Assembly (NCBI RefSeq): GCF_009758205.1
Contig: NZ_WRXN01000012.1
Location: 62,001 to 126,000, forward strand
Direction of reading: 5' to 3'
DNA: 64,000 nt
DNA from: Chitinophaga tropicalis
GTDB lineage: Bacteria; Bacteroidota; Bacteroidia; Chitinophagales; Chitinophagaceae
The translations under genes and the position numbers were made by a program. The notes below the pieces were generated by a model. That model had not been told where the DNA came from, searched no databases, and saw only the letters and a list, made by a program, of their open reading frames with translations. Below are positions 42,621-50,955 of this stretch, one piece after another (positions within the stretch are counted from its first letter, which is position 1; the number at the start of each line of letters is the position of its first letter).

Positions 42621-44255
42621 ATGCGAGGTTTTCTGATGATATCCCTGGTCCTGCTCACGGCTCTGACGGCCGGCGCCCAACAAACAACCTTTACCCGTGC
42701 CGATACGCTGAGAGGCACTATTACCCCTCCCCGCGCCTGGTGGGATGTAAAAGTGTACGACCTGCACGTGAAGCTTGAAATGGGAGACAGTTCTCTTACC
42801 GGCTTTAACGCAATCACCTATCGTGTACTCAAAGTAGATAGTCTTATGCAGATAGATCTGCAGACGCCTATGGAAATAGATAGTATTGTACAGGATAAAC
42901 AATCCCTGGATTATGTACGTGAGGGTAATGCCATTTTTGTCAAGACCAAAGCTAAACAGCTGAAAGGAAAGGATAAGAAGATCATTGTCTTTTACCATGG
43001 TAAGCCGAGGCAGGCTGTGAATCCGCCATGGGATGGCGGTATCATCTGGAGGAAAGATAACCAGGGCCGTCCGTGGATAGCTACTGCCTGCCAGGGACTG
43101 GGCGCCAGTGTGTGGTGGCCTAATAAAGATCATCAGAGTGATGAGCCGGAGAAAATGACTATCAGTGTTACCACGCCTCCTGAGCTGGTGGATGTATCTA
43201 ATGGTAAGCTGAAAAAGAAGGTAATAGAGAAGGATGGTAATATTACCTGGGTATGGGCGGTTAACAATCCTATCAACAATTATGACGTAGCGCTTAACAT
43301 AGGGCACTATGTTGAATTTAAAGATACTTATTCCGGCGAGGGGGGTAAACTGGAGCTGGGATTCTGGGTGCTGGATTATAACGTAGATACTGCGAAGCAG
43401 CATTTTGCTGTTGTAAAACCCATGCTGAAATGTTTTGAGTTCTGGTTTGGCAAGTATCCTTTCTATAAAGACAGTTATAAGCTGGTGGAATCTCCTCACC
43501 TGGGGATGGAACATCAGAGTGCTGTGGCTTATGGCAACAAGTTCCAGATGGGTTATAAAGGGACCGATCTTTCCGGCAGTGGCTGGGGATTGAAATGGGA
43601 TTTTATCATTGTTCATGAAAGTGGTCATGAGTGGTTTGGTAATAATATCACCACTAAAGACATTGCTGATATGTGGGTGCATGAAAGCTTTACCAACTAT
43701 TCAGAAACGCTGTTTACTGAATGCCAGTATGGAAGGGAGGCTGCCTTTGAGTATGTTACCGGTACCCGGAAGAATATCAAGAATGATATTCCTATTATTG
43801 GCCCTTATGGTGTTAATGTGGAAGGCAGTGGGGATATGTATTATAAAGGGGGGAATATGCTTCATACTATCAGGCAGGTTGTGAATAATGATTATGTTTT
43901 CAGGGATATTCTGCGTGGGTTGAATAAAACGTTCTGGCATCAGACGGTGACTACGAGGCAGATAGAAGAGTATTTCAACCAGAAGACGAATATGAACTTC
44001 AATAAGGTGTTTGAGCAATACCTGACGCACACTTCTATTCCTACGCTGGAATATCATTTTAATGGTTCTCAGTTGCAGTTCAGGTGGGTGACGGATGTGG
44101 AGAATTTTAATATGCCGGTTAAGGTTACGTTGGGGGATGATGGGTATAGGTTTATTTATCCGGGTAAGCAGTGGCAGTCGACTAATTTTACGTTGTCGGA
44201 TAAGAAGAAGTTTAAAGTAGATCCGAATTTTTATATTAATGTGAAGGAGATATAG
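42621..44255 (+). CDS. M1 family metallopeptidase (aminopeptidase N-like)
   Basis: 544 residues from ATG 42621, chosen because it begins the signal peptide (to TAGAQQ). The substrate-binding motif appears as GMEHQ near 295 in place of the classical GAMEN. The zinc site HESGHEWFG has His332, Glu333 and His336, with the third ligand in WVHESFTNYSE 19 residues later. It is shorter than typical M1 enzymes and lacks the C-terminal helical domain. Exported, probably periplasmic; it would trim peptides from the N-terminus. Confidence 0.9.
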   Translation: MRGFLMISLVLLTALTAGAQQTTFTRADTLRGTITPPRAWWDVKVYDLHVKLEMGDSSLTGFNAITYRVLKVDSLMQIDLQTPMEIDSIVQDKQSLDYVREGNAIFVKTKAKQLKGKDKKIIVFYHGKPRQAVNPPWDGGIIWRKDNQGRPWIATACQGLGASVWWPNKDHQSDEPEKMTISVTTPPELVDVSNGKLKKKVIEKDGNITWVWAVNNPINNYDVALNIGHYVEFKDTYSGEGGKLELGFWVLDYNVDTAKQHFAVVKPMLKCFEFWFGKYPFYKDSYKLVESPHLGMEHQSAVAYGNKFQMGYKGTDLSGSGWGLKWDFIIVHESGHEWFGNNITTKDIADMWVHESFTNYSETLFTECQYGREAAFEYVTGTRKNIKNDIPIIGPYGVNVEGSGDMYYKGGNMLHTIRQVVNNDYVFRDILRGLNKTFWHQTVTTRQIEEYFNQKTNMNFNKVFEQYLTHTSIPTLEYHFNGSQLQFRWVTDVENFNMPVKVTLGDDGYRFIYPGKQWQSTNFTLSDKKKFKVDPNFYINVKEI

Positions 44256-44261
44256 TTTTTC

Positions 44262-44305
44262 CGGAAATCGCTTTTGCCTTCGGCAAAAGCGATTTCCGTT
44301 TTTTT
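44262..44305. terminator. CCTTCGG-core hairpin, 17-bp stem plus T7 (family copy)
   Basis: Arms 44262-44278 and 44282-44298 around TTC, then seven Ts. Convergent genes on both sides. Tail of the second type, TGCGCTGCGCGGGCTGAA, follows directly at about 44305-44322. Confidence 0.88.
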
Positions 44306-44329
44306 GCGCTGCGCGGGCTGAAAATGTTT

Positions 44330-44995
44330 TTACGGTTTGTGTACGATCAGCTTAAAGGCGTGATTCCAGGTGCCGGTACGAAAACCATAAGCATACCATA
44401 ATATACTCAGGGGCTCGATATTCCTGCTCATTTCTATCGTTCCCATATCCACTACGTCCTTCCATCCCATTTCATTCAGCAATTGAGTAACAGTAGTTTT
44501 GGCGGCACGTTTATTTCCACAGATGAACATGGTAGGTATTTCCTGTTCCTGGAAAGGGCGGAACATCGCTTCATGCCCTATACAGCTCAATGCCTTCACT
44601 ACATGTGCATCCGGTGGCAACCAGGCCTGCAGCTGTTCGCCTGCGGAATTGGTATGACCAATAGAAAAAGATAGTCTTCCCTGTGGGTCGGGACCTTTTC
44701 CATCCAGAGGATTTGTGACATCTACCACAACTTTTCCTTTGAAATTCCATAATCCTGCGGCTTCTATGGCTTTCTGGGTACCGGCCCAGCTGGTGCAGAT
44801 GACCAGCAGCTCTCCCTGCGCGGTTGCTTCCCGGAAGGGTACAGCGGCGACCTTGTTGTCATGCTTTTTGAGCCATTGCTGAAGGGATTCTTTTGCGGGA
44901 TTGCGGGTACCTAGTAGCACCTCATGTCCTGCGTTGATCAATCCTTCACTTAATGTAAGACCTACAGGGCCGCTACCGAGGATACCAATTTTCAT
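44330..44995 (-). CDS. NADPH-dependent F420 reductase-like NAD(P)-binding protein
   Basis: 221 residues from ATG 44995. An upstream in-frame extension reads through a hairpin repeat and is rejected. The N-terminal Rossmann motif GILGSGPVGLTLSEGLINAGHEV is followed by LGTRNP, and the middle part VVDVTNPLDG is typical of the F420-dependent NADP reductase superfamily (COG2085). Bacteroidota are not known to make F420, so it is more likely an NADPH oxidoreductase of unknown substrate. Confidence 0.85.
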   Translation of the reverse strand: MKIGILGSGPVGLTLSEGLINAGHEVLLGTRNPAKESLQQWLKKHDNKVAAVPFREATAQGELLVICTSWAGTQKAIEAAGLWNFKGKVVVDVTNPLDGKGPDPQGRLSFSIGHTNSAGEQLQAWLPPDAHVVKALSCIGHEAMFRPFQEQEIPTMFICGNKRAAKTTVTQLLNEMGWKDVVDMGTIEMSRNIEPLSILWYAYGFRTGTWNHAFKLIVHKP

Positions 44996-45120
44996 ATTGC
45001 CGGAATTTGTGTGAACAGATACAGATGGGGAAACTAATATAAAGAAAAAAGCCGAATACGTGGTATAAATGCTTAACAAACAGTGGTTTAAATTTTTTAT
45101 TCTATATATGGCGGGGAGAG

Positions 45121-45169
45121 TAACTCTCAAACCGGGTTTCGCCTTCGGCAAAACCCGGTTTGAGAGTTA
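45121..45169. repeat. CCTTCGG-core hairpin, 23-bp stem with C-A mismatch (family copy)
   Basis: Arms 45121-45143 and 45147-45169 around TTC. Its inner stem, including the single C-A mismatch, is the same as in the copy at 60862. It is about 125 bp upstream of the previous gene's start and 130 bp beyond the mqnA stop. Confidence 0.85.
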
Positions 45170-45170
45170 T

Positions 45171-45300
45171 ATTTTGCGCTGCGCGCGGCTGAAGCTTTTA
45201 AAAACGCCCTTTGAGGGAATGTTTTGCGCTGCGTGCAGCTGGAGGTTTTAAAAGCCTCGTTTTAGGGAATATTTTGCGCTGCGTGCGCTGAAAGTCTTAA
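45171..45300. repeat. 50-bp tandem repeat, 2.6 copies, built on the GC tail motif
   Basis: Units begin at 45171, 45221 and 45271, each with TTTTGCGCTGCG then a GC-rich variant, a TTTTAAAA centre and a GGGAAT end. The third copy is cut short by the mqnA stop codon. The spacing is exactly 50 bp. Confidence 0.85.
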
Positions 45301-46038
45301 TTATATAAGATAACCCAGGAATTTCTGCATACCCTGGCGTTTGGCCGGCGTAAGCGGATAACTGATGTTCTGCAGGTAATAAGTGCTCAGATCATACAGG
45401 CTGTATGGGTTCTCTGCCACTACAGCGGGTATATTATGTATGCCTATGGCGTTGGCGTTACTGAATTCCTGGATAAACTCCACCGGGAGAGGTTTGTTGC
45501 TGATCCATGCTGCAAATACGAAAGGCAGGCTGGTGAAGCGCATCCAGTGTTCTGCAAGGTCGTAGATATAGGGGGAAATATGGCGTTGTGCCAGGGCGCG
45601 GTCGCCTATTACCAGTCCGGCGTCGGTGCCTTTGATCCTGTCCTGGTAATCGTCTGAGGTCTCTATCAGCTCTACATCCAGTTTCCAGTATTCATTGACC
45701 AGTACTTTCAGCAGGGCTACGGATGTACGGCTCTGGTAATCCAGGTAGATCCTTTTAATTTCTTTCAGGGGCACTTCACTGAAAAGACAAACGGAAGCTA
45801 CGGGCCCCTCCGCTCCGATACAATAATCTGAAATGATATGATATTCCTTCAGTTTCGGGATTATGGCCACTGGTACCAATGCCACATCTACTTCTCCGTT
45901 AATGAGTTGTTGTGCTATCTTAGCAGGGTAATCCATACTCAGTTCCAACATTTTCATTACCGGATGATCCCTGAATCCGTACAATAATGGCCTGGTATTC
46001 AAATAACTTACTGCCGCTACTTTTACTTTCCGTTCCAA
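45301..46038 (-). CDS. mqnA: Chorismate dehydratase MqnA (futalosine menaquinone pathway)
   Basis: 245 residues of the MqnA/MqnD periplasmic-binding-like fold: VSYLNTRPLLYGF at the N-terminus, INGEVDVALVPVAI, DYQSRTSVALLKVL and GLVIGDRAL. MqnA converts chorismate to 3-enolpyruvylbenzoate, the first step of the futalosine route, which is usual in Chitinophagaceae. MqnD is the alternative but the SYLNTRPL start favours MqnA. Other mqn genes are not in the window. It is divergent from purB. Confidence 0.85.
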   Translation of the reverse strand: MERKVKVAAVSYLNTRPLLYGFRDHPVMKMLELSMDYPAKIAQQLINGEVDVALVPVAIIPKLKEYHIISDYCIGAEGPVASVCLFSEVPLKEIKRIYLDYQSRTSVALLKVLVNEYWKLDVELIETSDDYQDRIKGTDAGLVIGDRALAQRHISPYIYDLAEHWMRFTSLPFVFAAWISNKPLPVEFIQEFSNANAIGIHNIPAVVAENPYSLYDLSTYYLQNISYPLTPAKRQGMQKFLGYLI

Positions 46039-46118
46039 TTTCAGTAATTTTGCCGGCTAAATTAGGCAAAAAGTAGAAAACGCTGAGCGCACTTTACTGC
46101 TAACTAACAATTAACATT

Positions 46119-47459
46119 ATGCAATTACAAGCTTTGACCGCCATTTCTCCGCTGGATGGACGTTACCGCAGACAACTGGAAGAACTGGCTCCTTACTTCT
46201 CTGAATTTGCACTGATCCGTTACCGTGTGCTGGTAGAAATAGAGTATTTCATCGCACTGTCAGAACAGAAGCTGTTCCCGCTGACCAAGCCACAGGCGGC
46301 GTCACTGCGTAAGATCTACCAGGACTTTACGGTAGAGAATGCGCAACTGATCAAAGAAACAGAAAAGGTGACCAACCATGATGTGAAAGCTGTTGAGTAT
46401 TTTGTTAAGAATGAGCTGAAAGGCCAGGGACTGGAAGACAGGCTGGAATGGGTTCATTTCGGGCTTACCTCCCAGGACGTAAATAATACCGCTACCCCCC
46501 TTTTCTGGAAAGAGGCGGTTGAGCATATTTATATGCCGGCCATTTCCAACCTGGTGCTGGCGCTGAAGAAAATGGGCAAATCCTGGATGAAAGTGCCTAT
46601 GCTGGCCCGTACTCATGGTCAGCCGGCTTCTCCCACTATCCTGGGTAAAGAGATCCTGGTGTTCACAGAGCGCCTGGAAGGACAGATAAAGCTGCTGGGC
46701 GATATTCCCTTTGCGGCCAAGTTTGGCGGGGCGACGGGTAACTTCAATGCACATCATGTGGCATTCCCTAAGATCAACTGGGAAAAGTTCGGCGATAAGT
46801 TCGTGAACAATACGCTGGGACTGCAGCGTATGAAATATACCACCCAGATAGAACATTATGATAATATCTCCGCCCAGTTTGATACCCTGAAGCGGATCAA
46901 TACCATCCTGATCGACTTCAGCCGTGATATATGGACATATATTTCCCTGGATTACTTCAAACAGAAGATCAAGGCTAATGAAGTAGGATCTTCGGCTATG
47001 CCTCATAAGGTAAACCCGATAGATTTCGAGAATGCTGAAGGTAACCTGGGGCTGGCCAATGCTATTTTTGAGCACCTGAGCGCCAAGCTGCCGGTTTCGA
47101 GGCTGCAGCGTGACCTGACCGATTCTACTGTGCTGCGTAATGTAGGGGTGCCTTTCGGGCATACTGTACTTGCGTTGAAATCTATTCAGAAAGGTATGGA
47201 GAAACTGATCCTGAACGAGGCCAAGCTTAATGAAGACCTGGAAAACAACTGGGCTGTAGTGGCGGAAGCGATACAGACGGTGTTGCGCAGGGAGAACTAT
47301 CCTCAGCCTTATGAGGCGTTGAAAGCGCTGACCCGTGGTGGGGAGCAGATCACGCAGAAGACCATGCATAAGTTTATTGAGGGGTTGAAGATCAGTGCTG
47401 CGTTGAAGAAAGAGCTGAAGGCTATAACGCCTCATAATTATACAGGGGTGTGGAATTGA
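46119..47459 (+). CDS. purB: Adenylosuccinate lyase
   Basis: 446 residues of the fumarase/aspartase superfamily. Visible motifs are the start SPLDGRYRRQL, TNHDVKAVEYF, the catalytic region ARTHGQPASPTILGKE, and the signature SSAMPHKVNPIDFENAEGN near residue 292. PurB acts twice in purine synthesis, releasing fumarate from SAICAR and from adenylosuccinate. The form is the longer, E. coli-like one. A TAATTTTG box at 46047-46054 lies 65 bp before the start and could be its -7 element. Confidence 0.96.
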   Translation: MQLQALTAISPLDGRYRRQLEELAPYFSEFALIRYRVLVEIEYFIALSEQKLFPLTKPQAASLRKIYQDFTVENAQLIKETEKVTNHDVKAVEYFVKNELKGQGLEDRLEWVHFGLTSQDVNNTATPLFWKEAVEHIYMPAISNLVLALKKMGKSWMKVPMLARTHGQPASPTILGKEILVFTERLEGQIKLLGDIPFAAKFGGATGNFNAHHVAFPKINWEKFGDKFVNNTLGLQRMKYTTQIEHYDNISAQFDTLKRINTILIDFSRDIWTYISLDYFKQKIKANEVGSSAMPHKVNPIDFENAEGNLGLANAIFEHLSAKLPVSRLQRDLTDSTVLRNVGVPFGHTVLALKSIQKGMEKLILNEAKLNEDLENNWAVVAEAIQTVLRRENYPQPYEALKALTRGGEQITQKTMHKFIEGLKISAALKKELKAITPHNYTGVWN

Positions 47460-47470
47460 GTTTTTAATTG

Positions 47471-47635
47471 CTCAAAAAAATGCTGTTGCCTTCGGCGAGG
47501 GCACTGAAAAAGTAGTTTTCTTTAAAGAAATATTCGGGTAGGGGGTGGAGAATATTTTCGAATAGACGATTCTCAGAGCCTACGTAAGGACTTTTTCAGT
47601 GCCCTCGCCTTCGGCAACGGCATTTTTTTAAGAGG
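47471..47635. repeat. CCTTCGG-core hairpin split by an inserted element
   Basis: The left arm (47471-47490) and right arm (47613-47635) still match each other (AAAAAAATGC and GTTGC with GCAAC and GCATTTTTTT), but 119 bp of other sequence separate them. Between the convergent purB and yraN genes it once formed an ordinary family terminator. Confidence 0.8.
47495..47608. mobile_element. 114-bp MITE-like element with 19-bp terminal inverted repeats
   Basis: The ends are GCGAGGGCACTGAAAAAGT and its exact reverse complement. CTTCG flanks it on both sides (47490-47494 and 47609-47613), as expected of a 5-bp target duplication. CTTCG is exactly the loop of the family hairpin. No coding capacity; it would need a transposase supplied elsewhere. 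Confidence 0.78.
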
Positions 47636-47650
47636 AAGTTAGCGGGTCTG

Positions 47651-48007
47651 CTAAAAAGCATCTTCAAAATGCACTAATTCATACTCCTCTCCTTTCGTAA
47701 AAGTAATAGAGATGACATCAAACCGGACCTCCGCCGGTAGTTCTTTCATCTGGTCCATGTAAACCGCTGCTGCTGCCAGCAGGTTTTTCCGCTTTCCGTA
47801 ATTGACGTGTTGTTCCGGCCAGCCAAACAGGTTGTCTGCCAGTGTCTTGATCTCAAAGAAGACCAGGCAGCCGGAAATGGTTGCTATGATATCTATTTCA
47901 CGATGTTTACTTCGCCAGTTGACAGCTAAGATATTGTACTGATGCTGGCGGAGATGCTCCTGTGCTATGAGCTCTCCTTTTTTACCTAATGCTATATGGG
48001 ATGCCAT
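47651..48007 (-). CDS. YraN (UPF0102) family putative endonuclease
   Basis: 118 residues: GKKGELIAQEHLRQHQYNILAVNWR, then EIDIIATISGCLVFFEIK, which holds the Asp and E-x-K of the PD-(D/E)XK core distantly related to Holliday junction resolvases. Normal length. Role uncertain. It converges with purB and is divergent from manA. Confidence 0.92.
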   Translation of the reverse strand: MASHIALGKKGELIAQEHLRQHQYNILAVNWRSKHREIDIIATISGCLVFFEIKTLADNLFGWPEQHVNYGKRKNLLAAAAVYMDQMKELPAEVRFDVISITFTKGEEYELVHFEDAF

Positions 48008-48093
48008 TTGATTTGACTATTTTTGGCCTTCCATAAGGAAAGACAGGTTAACAATTACCGGAAAATACAAACATTATAACGCAATACGTCATC

Positions 48094-49314
48094 ATGAGCG
48101 AGAAGAAATTATTCAGACTGGAAGGTAAGGTTCAGAACTATGCCTGGGGAGGCTTCCATTACATCCCTTCATTGCTGGGAATTCCTGAAACCGGTAAACC
48201 CAGCGCAGAATACTGGATGGGAGCACACCAGAGCGCACCATCGGCCATCACTGTAAATGGTGGCGCGAGCACGCTGGACCAGCTGATAAAGGCCAACCCT
48301 GAAAGTGTACTGGGTCCGAAAGTATGGAAACGTTTTGGAGAACTTCCTTACCTGTTTAAGATACTGGATGTAAAAGATATGCTTTCCATACAGGTACATC
48401 CAACCAAAGCTGAAGCAGAAAAAGGCTTTGCCCGTGAGAATGAAGCCGGTATCCCGCTCAATGCTTCACACCGTAATTATAAAGATGCAAATCACAAGCC
48501 GGAAATTATGGTGGCGCTCAGCGAGTTCTGGCTGTTGCACGGTTTTTTGCCGGAAGATAAGCTGAAGGAAGTATTAAAGACCGTTCCGGAGTTTGCTTCC
48601 CTGGCTCCTGTTTTCGAAAAGGAAGGTTATTTCGGTTTATATAAAACTGTGATGGAAATGCCACAGGAAGAAGTGAATACCTTCCTCCGTCCGCTGGCTG
48701 AAAGAGTATTACCTGCCTACCAGGCCGGTACTTTGAAGAAAGCGGATCCTGCTTTCTGGACAGGGAGGGCTATTGCCAATGATCCTGAAGGGTTGAACCG
48801 CCTGGACAGGGGTATTTTCTCCATTTACTTCTTCAATATACTGGAAGTGCATCCCGGGGAAGCGGTATTCCAGGATGCCGGGATCCCTCATGCCTATCTT
48901 GAAGGGCAGAACGTAGAACTGATGGCTAACTCGGATAATGTGCTGCGTGGTGGTCTTACTCCTAAACATATTGATGTACCGGAACTGCTGAAACATACGC
49001 GTTTTGAAGCGGTGCATCCTAAAATACTGACCGGCGCGGCTGTAAAAGGCGGTGTAGAGAAGATCTATCATTCACCGGCGCCTGATTTTGAGGTGAGCCG
49101 TATTGTTCTTCAGCCTGGTGAGCGTTATGAGCATACCAGCCTTTCTACCGAGATATTGCTGGTGCTGGATGGTTCCGGTGTTATTACCGGCGCTGACGGG
49201 GAGGGTATCAGTCTGGGCAAGGGGCAGGCGGCTGTAGCTTTGTTTGAGGCCGGGTATAAGATTGAGAGCCAGACAGGGATTACTATTTATAAAGCGGGAG
49301 TGCCTGCATTGTAA
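48094..49314 (+). CDS. manA: Mannose-6-phosphate isomerase, class I
   Basis: 406 residues. Type I PMI features: NYAWGG at the start, QVHPTKAEAEKGF and HKPEIMVAL with zinc ligands, and GIPHAYLEGQNVELMANSDNV, the conserved active-site stretch with the final His and Arg. The enzyme interconverts mannose-6-phosphate and fructose-6-phosphate, supplying GDP-mannose synthesis. Cupin-like C-terminal domain complete. Confidence 0.95.
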   Translation: MSEKKLFRLEGKVQNYAWGGFHYIPSLLGIPETGKPSAEYWMGAHQSAPSAITVNGGASTLDQLIKANPESVLGPKVWKRFGELPYLFKILDVKDMLSIQVHPTKAEAEKGFARENEAGIPLNASHRNYKDANHKPEIMVALSEFWLLHGFLPEDKLKEVLKTVPEFASLAPVFEKEGYFGLYKTVMEMPQEEVNTFLRPLAERVLPAYQAGTLKKADPAFWTGRAIANDPEGLNRLDRGIFSIYFFNILEVHPGEAVFQDAGIPHAYLEGQNVELMANSDNVLRGGLTPKHIDVPELLKHTRFEAVHPKILTGAAVKGGVEKIYHSPAPDFEVSRIVLQPGERYEHTSLSTEILLVLDGSGVITGADGEGISLGKGQAAVALFEAGYKIESQTGITIYKAGVPAL

Positions 49315-49337
49315 GTTTTGGTAAAATTGTATCTTTG
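49309..49337 (+). promoter_or_regulatory. Candidate promoter of the DUF6580-like gene
   Basis: TTG at 49309-49311 and TATCTTTG at 49330-49337 are 18 bp apart, an exact -7 match, 21 bp before the start codon. It overlaps the end of manA. Confidence 0.55.
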
Positions 49338-49358
49338 GTCAAATAATCATCACCAAAT

Positions 49359-49955
49359 ATGAAAAAGGACTCCACCAGGGAAATCCTGGTAATTGCCGCC
49401 CTTATCTTTCTATCTGCCCTCTGCCGTATTTTCACCAACCAGATGGGACTGTGGAACTTCAACGCCATTGGCGCTGCTGCCCTGTTTGGCGGGGTGGTGC
49501 TGAAAGATAAAAAGCTGGTGTATATAGTACCGCTGTTATCTCTTTTCATTTCTGATGTTTTCCTCCAGCTGTTCACCAATATCAGGGCGCTGGAAAGTAC
49601 TTATATTGGTCAGCTGCTGTTCGTGTATGGTGCATTTATGCTGATTGCATGGATAGGTTCCAGGATAAAAAAGGTCAACACACTGAATATCCTGCTGGCT
49701 TCTATAGGCACGGGAGTGTTGTTTTTCCTTATCACCAACCTGGGGACGTTCCTGACCACCAGCCTTTATCCTAAAACCGCACAGGGCCTGCTGCAATGTT
49801 ATATTGCCGGTATTCCTTTCTACCAGGAAGGTAATCCTTTCAGCAGCTTTGCCCTTAACGGACTGATGGGGAATGTGTTCTTTACCGGGGTATTATTTGG
49901 TATCTGGGCACTGGTAAAACAATCTGTGCTGCAACCTAAAAGACAACTGGCATAA
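49359..49955 (+). CDS. DUF6580-like integral membrane protein
   Basis: 198 residues with five or six helices. Segments such as LSALCRIFTNQMGLWNFNAIGAAALFGG, PLLSLFISDVFLQLF and NLGTFLTTSLYPKTAQGLLQCYIAGIPF match DUF6580, whose members resemble the substrate-binding subunits of vitamin importers. The substrate is unknown. No riboswitch is visible in the short leader. It ends at a strong terminator. Confidence 0.72.
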   Translation: MKKDSTREILVIAALIFLSALCRIFTNQMGLWNFNAIGAAALFGGVVLKDKKLVYIVPLLSLFISDVFLQLFTNIRALESTYIGQLLFVYGAFMLIAWIGSRIKKVNTLNILLASIGTGVLFFLITNLGTFLTTSLYPKTAQGLLQCYIAGIPFYQEGNPFSSFALNGLMGNVFFTGVLFGIWALVKQSVLQPKRQLA

Positions 49956-49979
49956 GCTGATTATGCTGTTTATATCAGT

Positions 49980-50010
49980 AAAGAGTGTATCAAAAGATAC
50001 ACTCTTTTTT
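49980..50010 (+). terminator. Rho-independent terminator before the three-gene operon
   Basis: AAAGAGTGTATC and GATACACTCTTT around AAAA, followed by a T run. Separates the DUF6580-like gene from the operon at 50139. Confidence 0.9.
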
Positions 50011-50138
50011 TTGCGCTATATTTATTAATTTTAATGTGAAGAAATAGCAACCGAGAGAACGTCAATATTAACAACCCCAAACAATTCCCTTACAGACAGG
50101 CATTAAAAAGTAAGTCCTAATTCAAATTTTCATAGCGT

Positions 50139-50945
50139 ATGAAAATACCATTGCCGTGCATCTTATTGGGAGCATTGTTATTCGTTTCCAATGCCAACGC
50201 TCAATCTGCCACCTCTGTTTCACCTGAGACCTGTAAAACCTGGGCTATAACAGGCTGGATCATCATAGGCCTGATGATAGCCGGCTTCTTTCTCCTGGCT
50301 ATCCTATCCGAAGTACTGAGAGATGACATTACCAGCAAGCAGGCGTTTGCGAGAGCAGCCAAACGTTCTATTAAAGCTGACAGGATAAAAGAGAAAGACC
50401 TGCGCAGGCCGTATAGTCTTTCCCGGACACAGCTGGGCGTGTGGACGGTAGTGATAGCCTGTTCCTACATCTATGAGGCCTTCTGCAGCAACTGCCTGAT
50501 GTCGCTGGAAGGGTTCAATACAACAGCACTTGTGCTGATGGGCATCAGTGGCGGCACTACTGCTGTAGGCAGCATCATTGACCAGTCACAGCAAAACCAG
50601 GTCAGGCATCAGAACAGGCCCAGCAAATGGTTCCTGATGGATATACTGTCTGACGAAAAAGGCGTGAGCATTCACCGTTTTCAGAACGTGGTATGGACAC
50701 TTATTGCCATCGCCGTATATATATCACAGTTGTCGCAGGTGCAGGGTAAGCTGCCGGAGCTTGATCCGACGCTGATAGCGCTGACCGGCGTGAGCAATGC
50801 CGCTTACCTGGGACTTAAACTGACTGAGAACAGGGATAAAGTAGGTGATATACCTGTAAAGGACGCCTTAAATACCCCTGCTCCCGACAATCCTCTTGCC
50901 AGGTTTACACAACCGGAAGAAGGAGAAACATCTCAACCTAAATAA
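50139..50945 (+). CDS. Membrane protein with duplicated RxQ-WT / GxS two-helix unit
   Basis: 268 residues. Signal peptide (1-22), a membrane helix at about 36-58, a basic cytoplasmic loop, then two copies of a two-helix unit. Copy 1 has SRTQLGVWTVVIACSYI and TALVLMGISGGTTAVG (about 90-145); copy 2 has HRFQNVVWTLIAIAVYI and TLIALTGVSNAAYLG (about 178-230). The tail is Pro/Glu-rich. No named family is recognised. First gene of a tight operon with an exported barrel-like protein and a trypsin-like protease, so it may anchor or signal to them. Confidence 0.8.
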   Translation: MKIPLPCILLGALLFVSNANAQSATSVSPETCKTWAITGWIIIGLMIAGFFLLAILSEVLRDDITSKQAFARAAKRSIKADRIKEKDLRRPYSLSRTQLGVWTVVIACSYIYEAFCSNCLMSLEGFNTTALVLMGISGGTTAVGSIIDQSQQNQVRHQNRPSKWFLMDILSDEKGVSIHRFQNVVWTLIAIAVYISQLSQVQGKLPELDPTLIALTGVSNAAYLGLKLTENRDKVGDIPVKDALNTPAPDNPLARFTQPEEGETSQPK

Positions 50946-50955
50946 TTCCTCCCCC

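Noticed and set aside
42588..43682. Long antisense open frame (364 codons) across the M1 peptidase gene
   Set aside because: Same reasoning: it mirrors the peptidase coding pattern and resembles no protein family.
44996..45151. N-terminal extension of the F420-reductase-like protein
   Set aside because: The added 52 residues come from translating half of a hairpin repeat. The Rossmann fold starts at the ATG at 44995.
46302..47435. Long antisense open frame (377 codons) across purB
   Set aside because: It lies wholly opposite a strongly conserved gene, and its translation has no signal, domain or conserved pattern. It is a by-product of purB codon usage.
47471..47635. Two separate terminators for purB and yraN
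   Set aside because: The left and right outer arms match each other, not their neighbours, and the CTTCG duplication with inverted repeats fits one hairpin with an insertion better.
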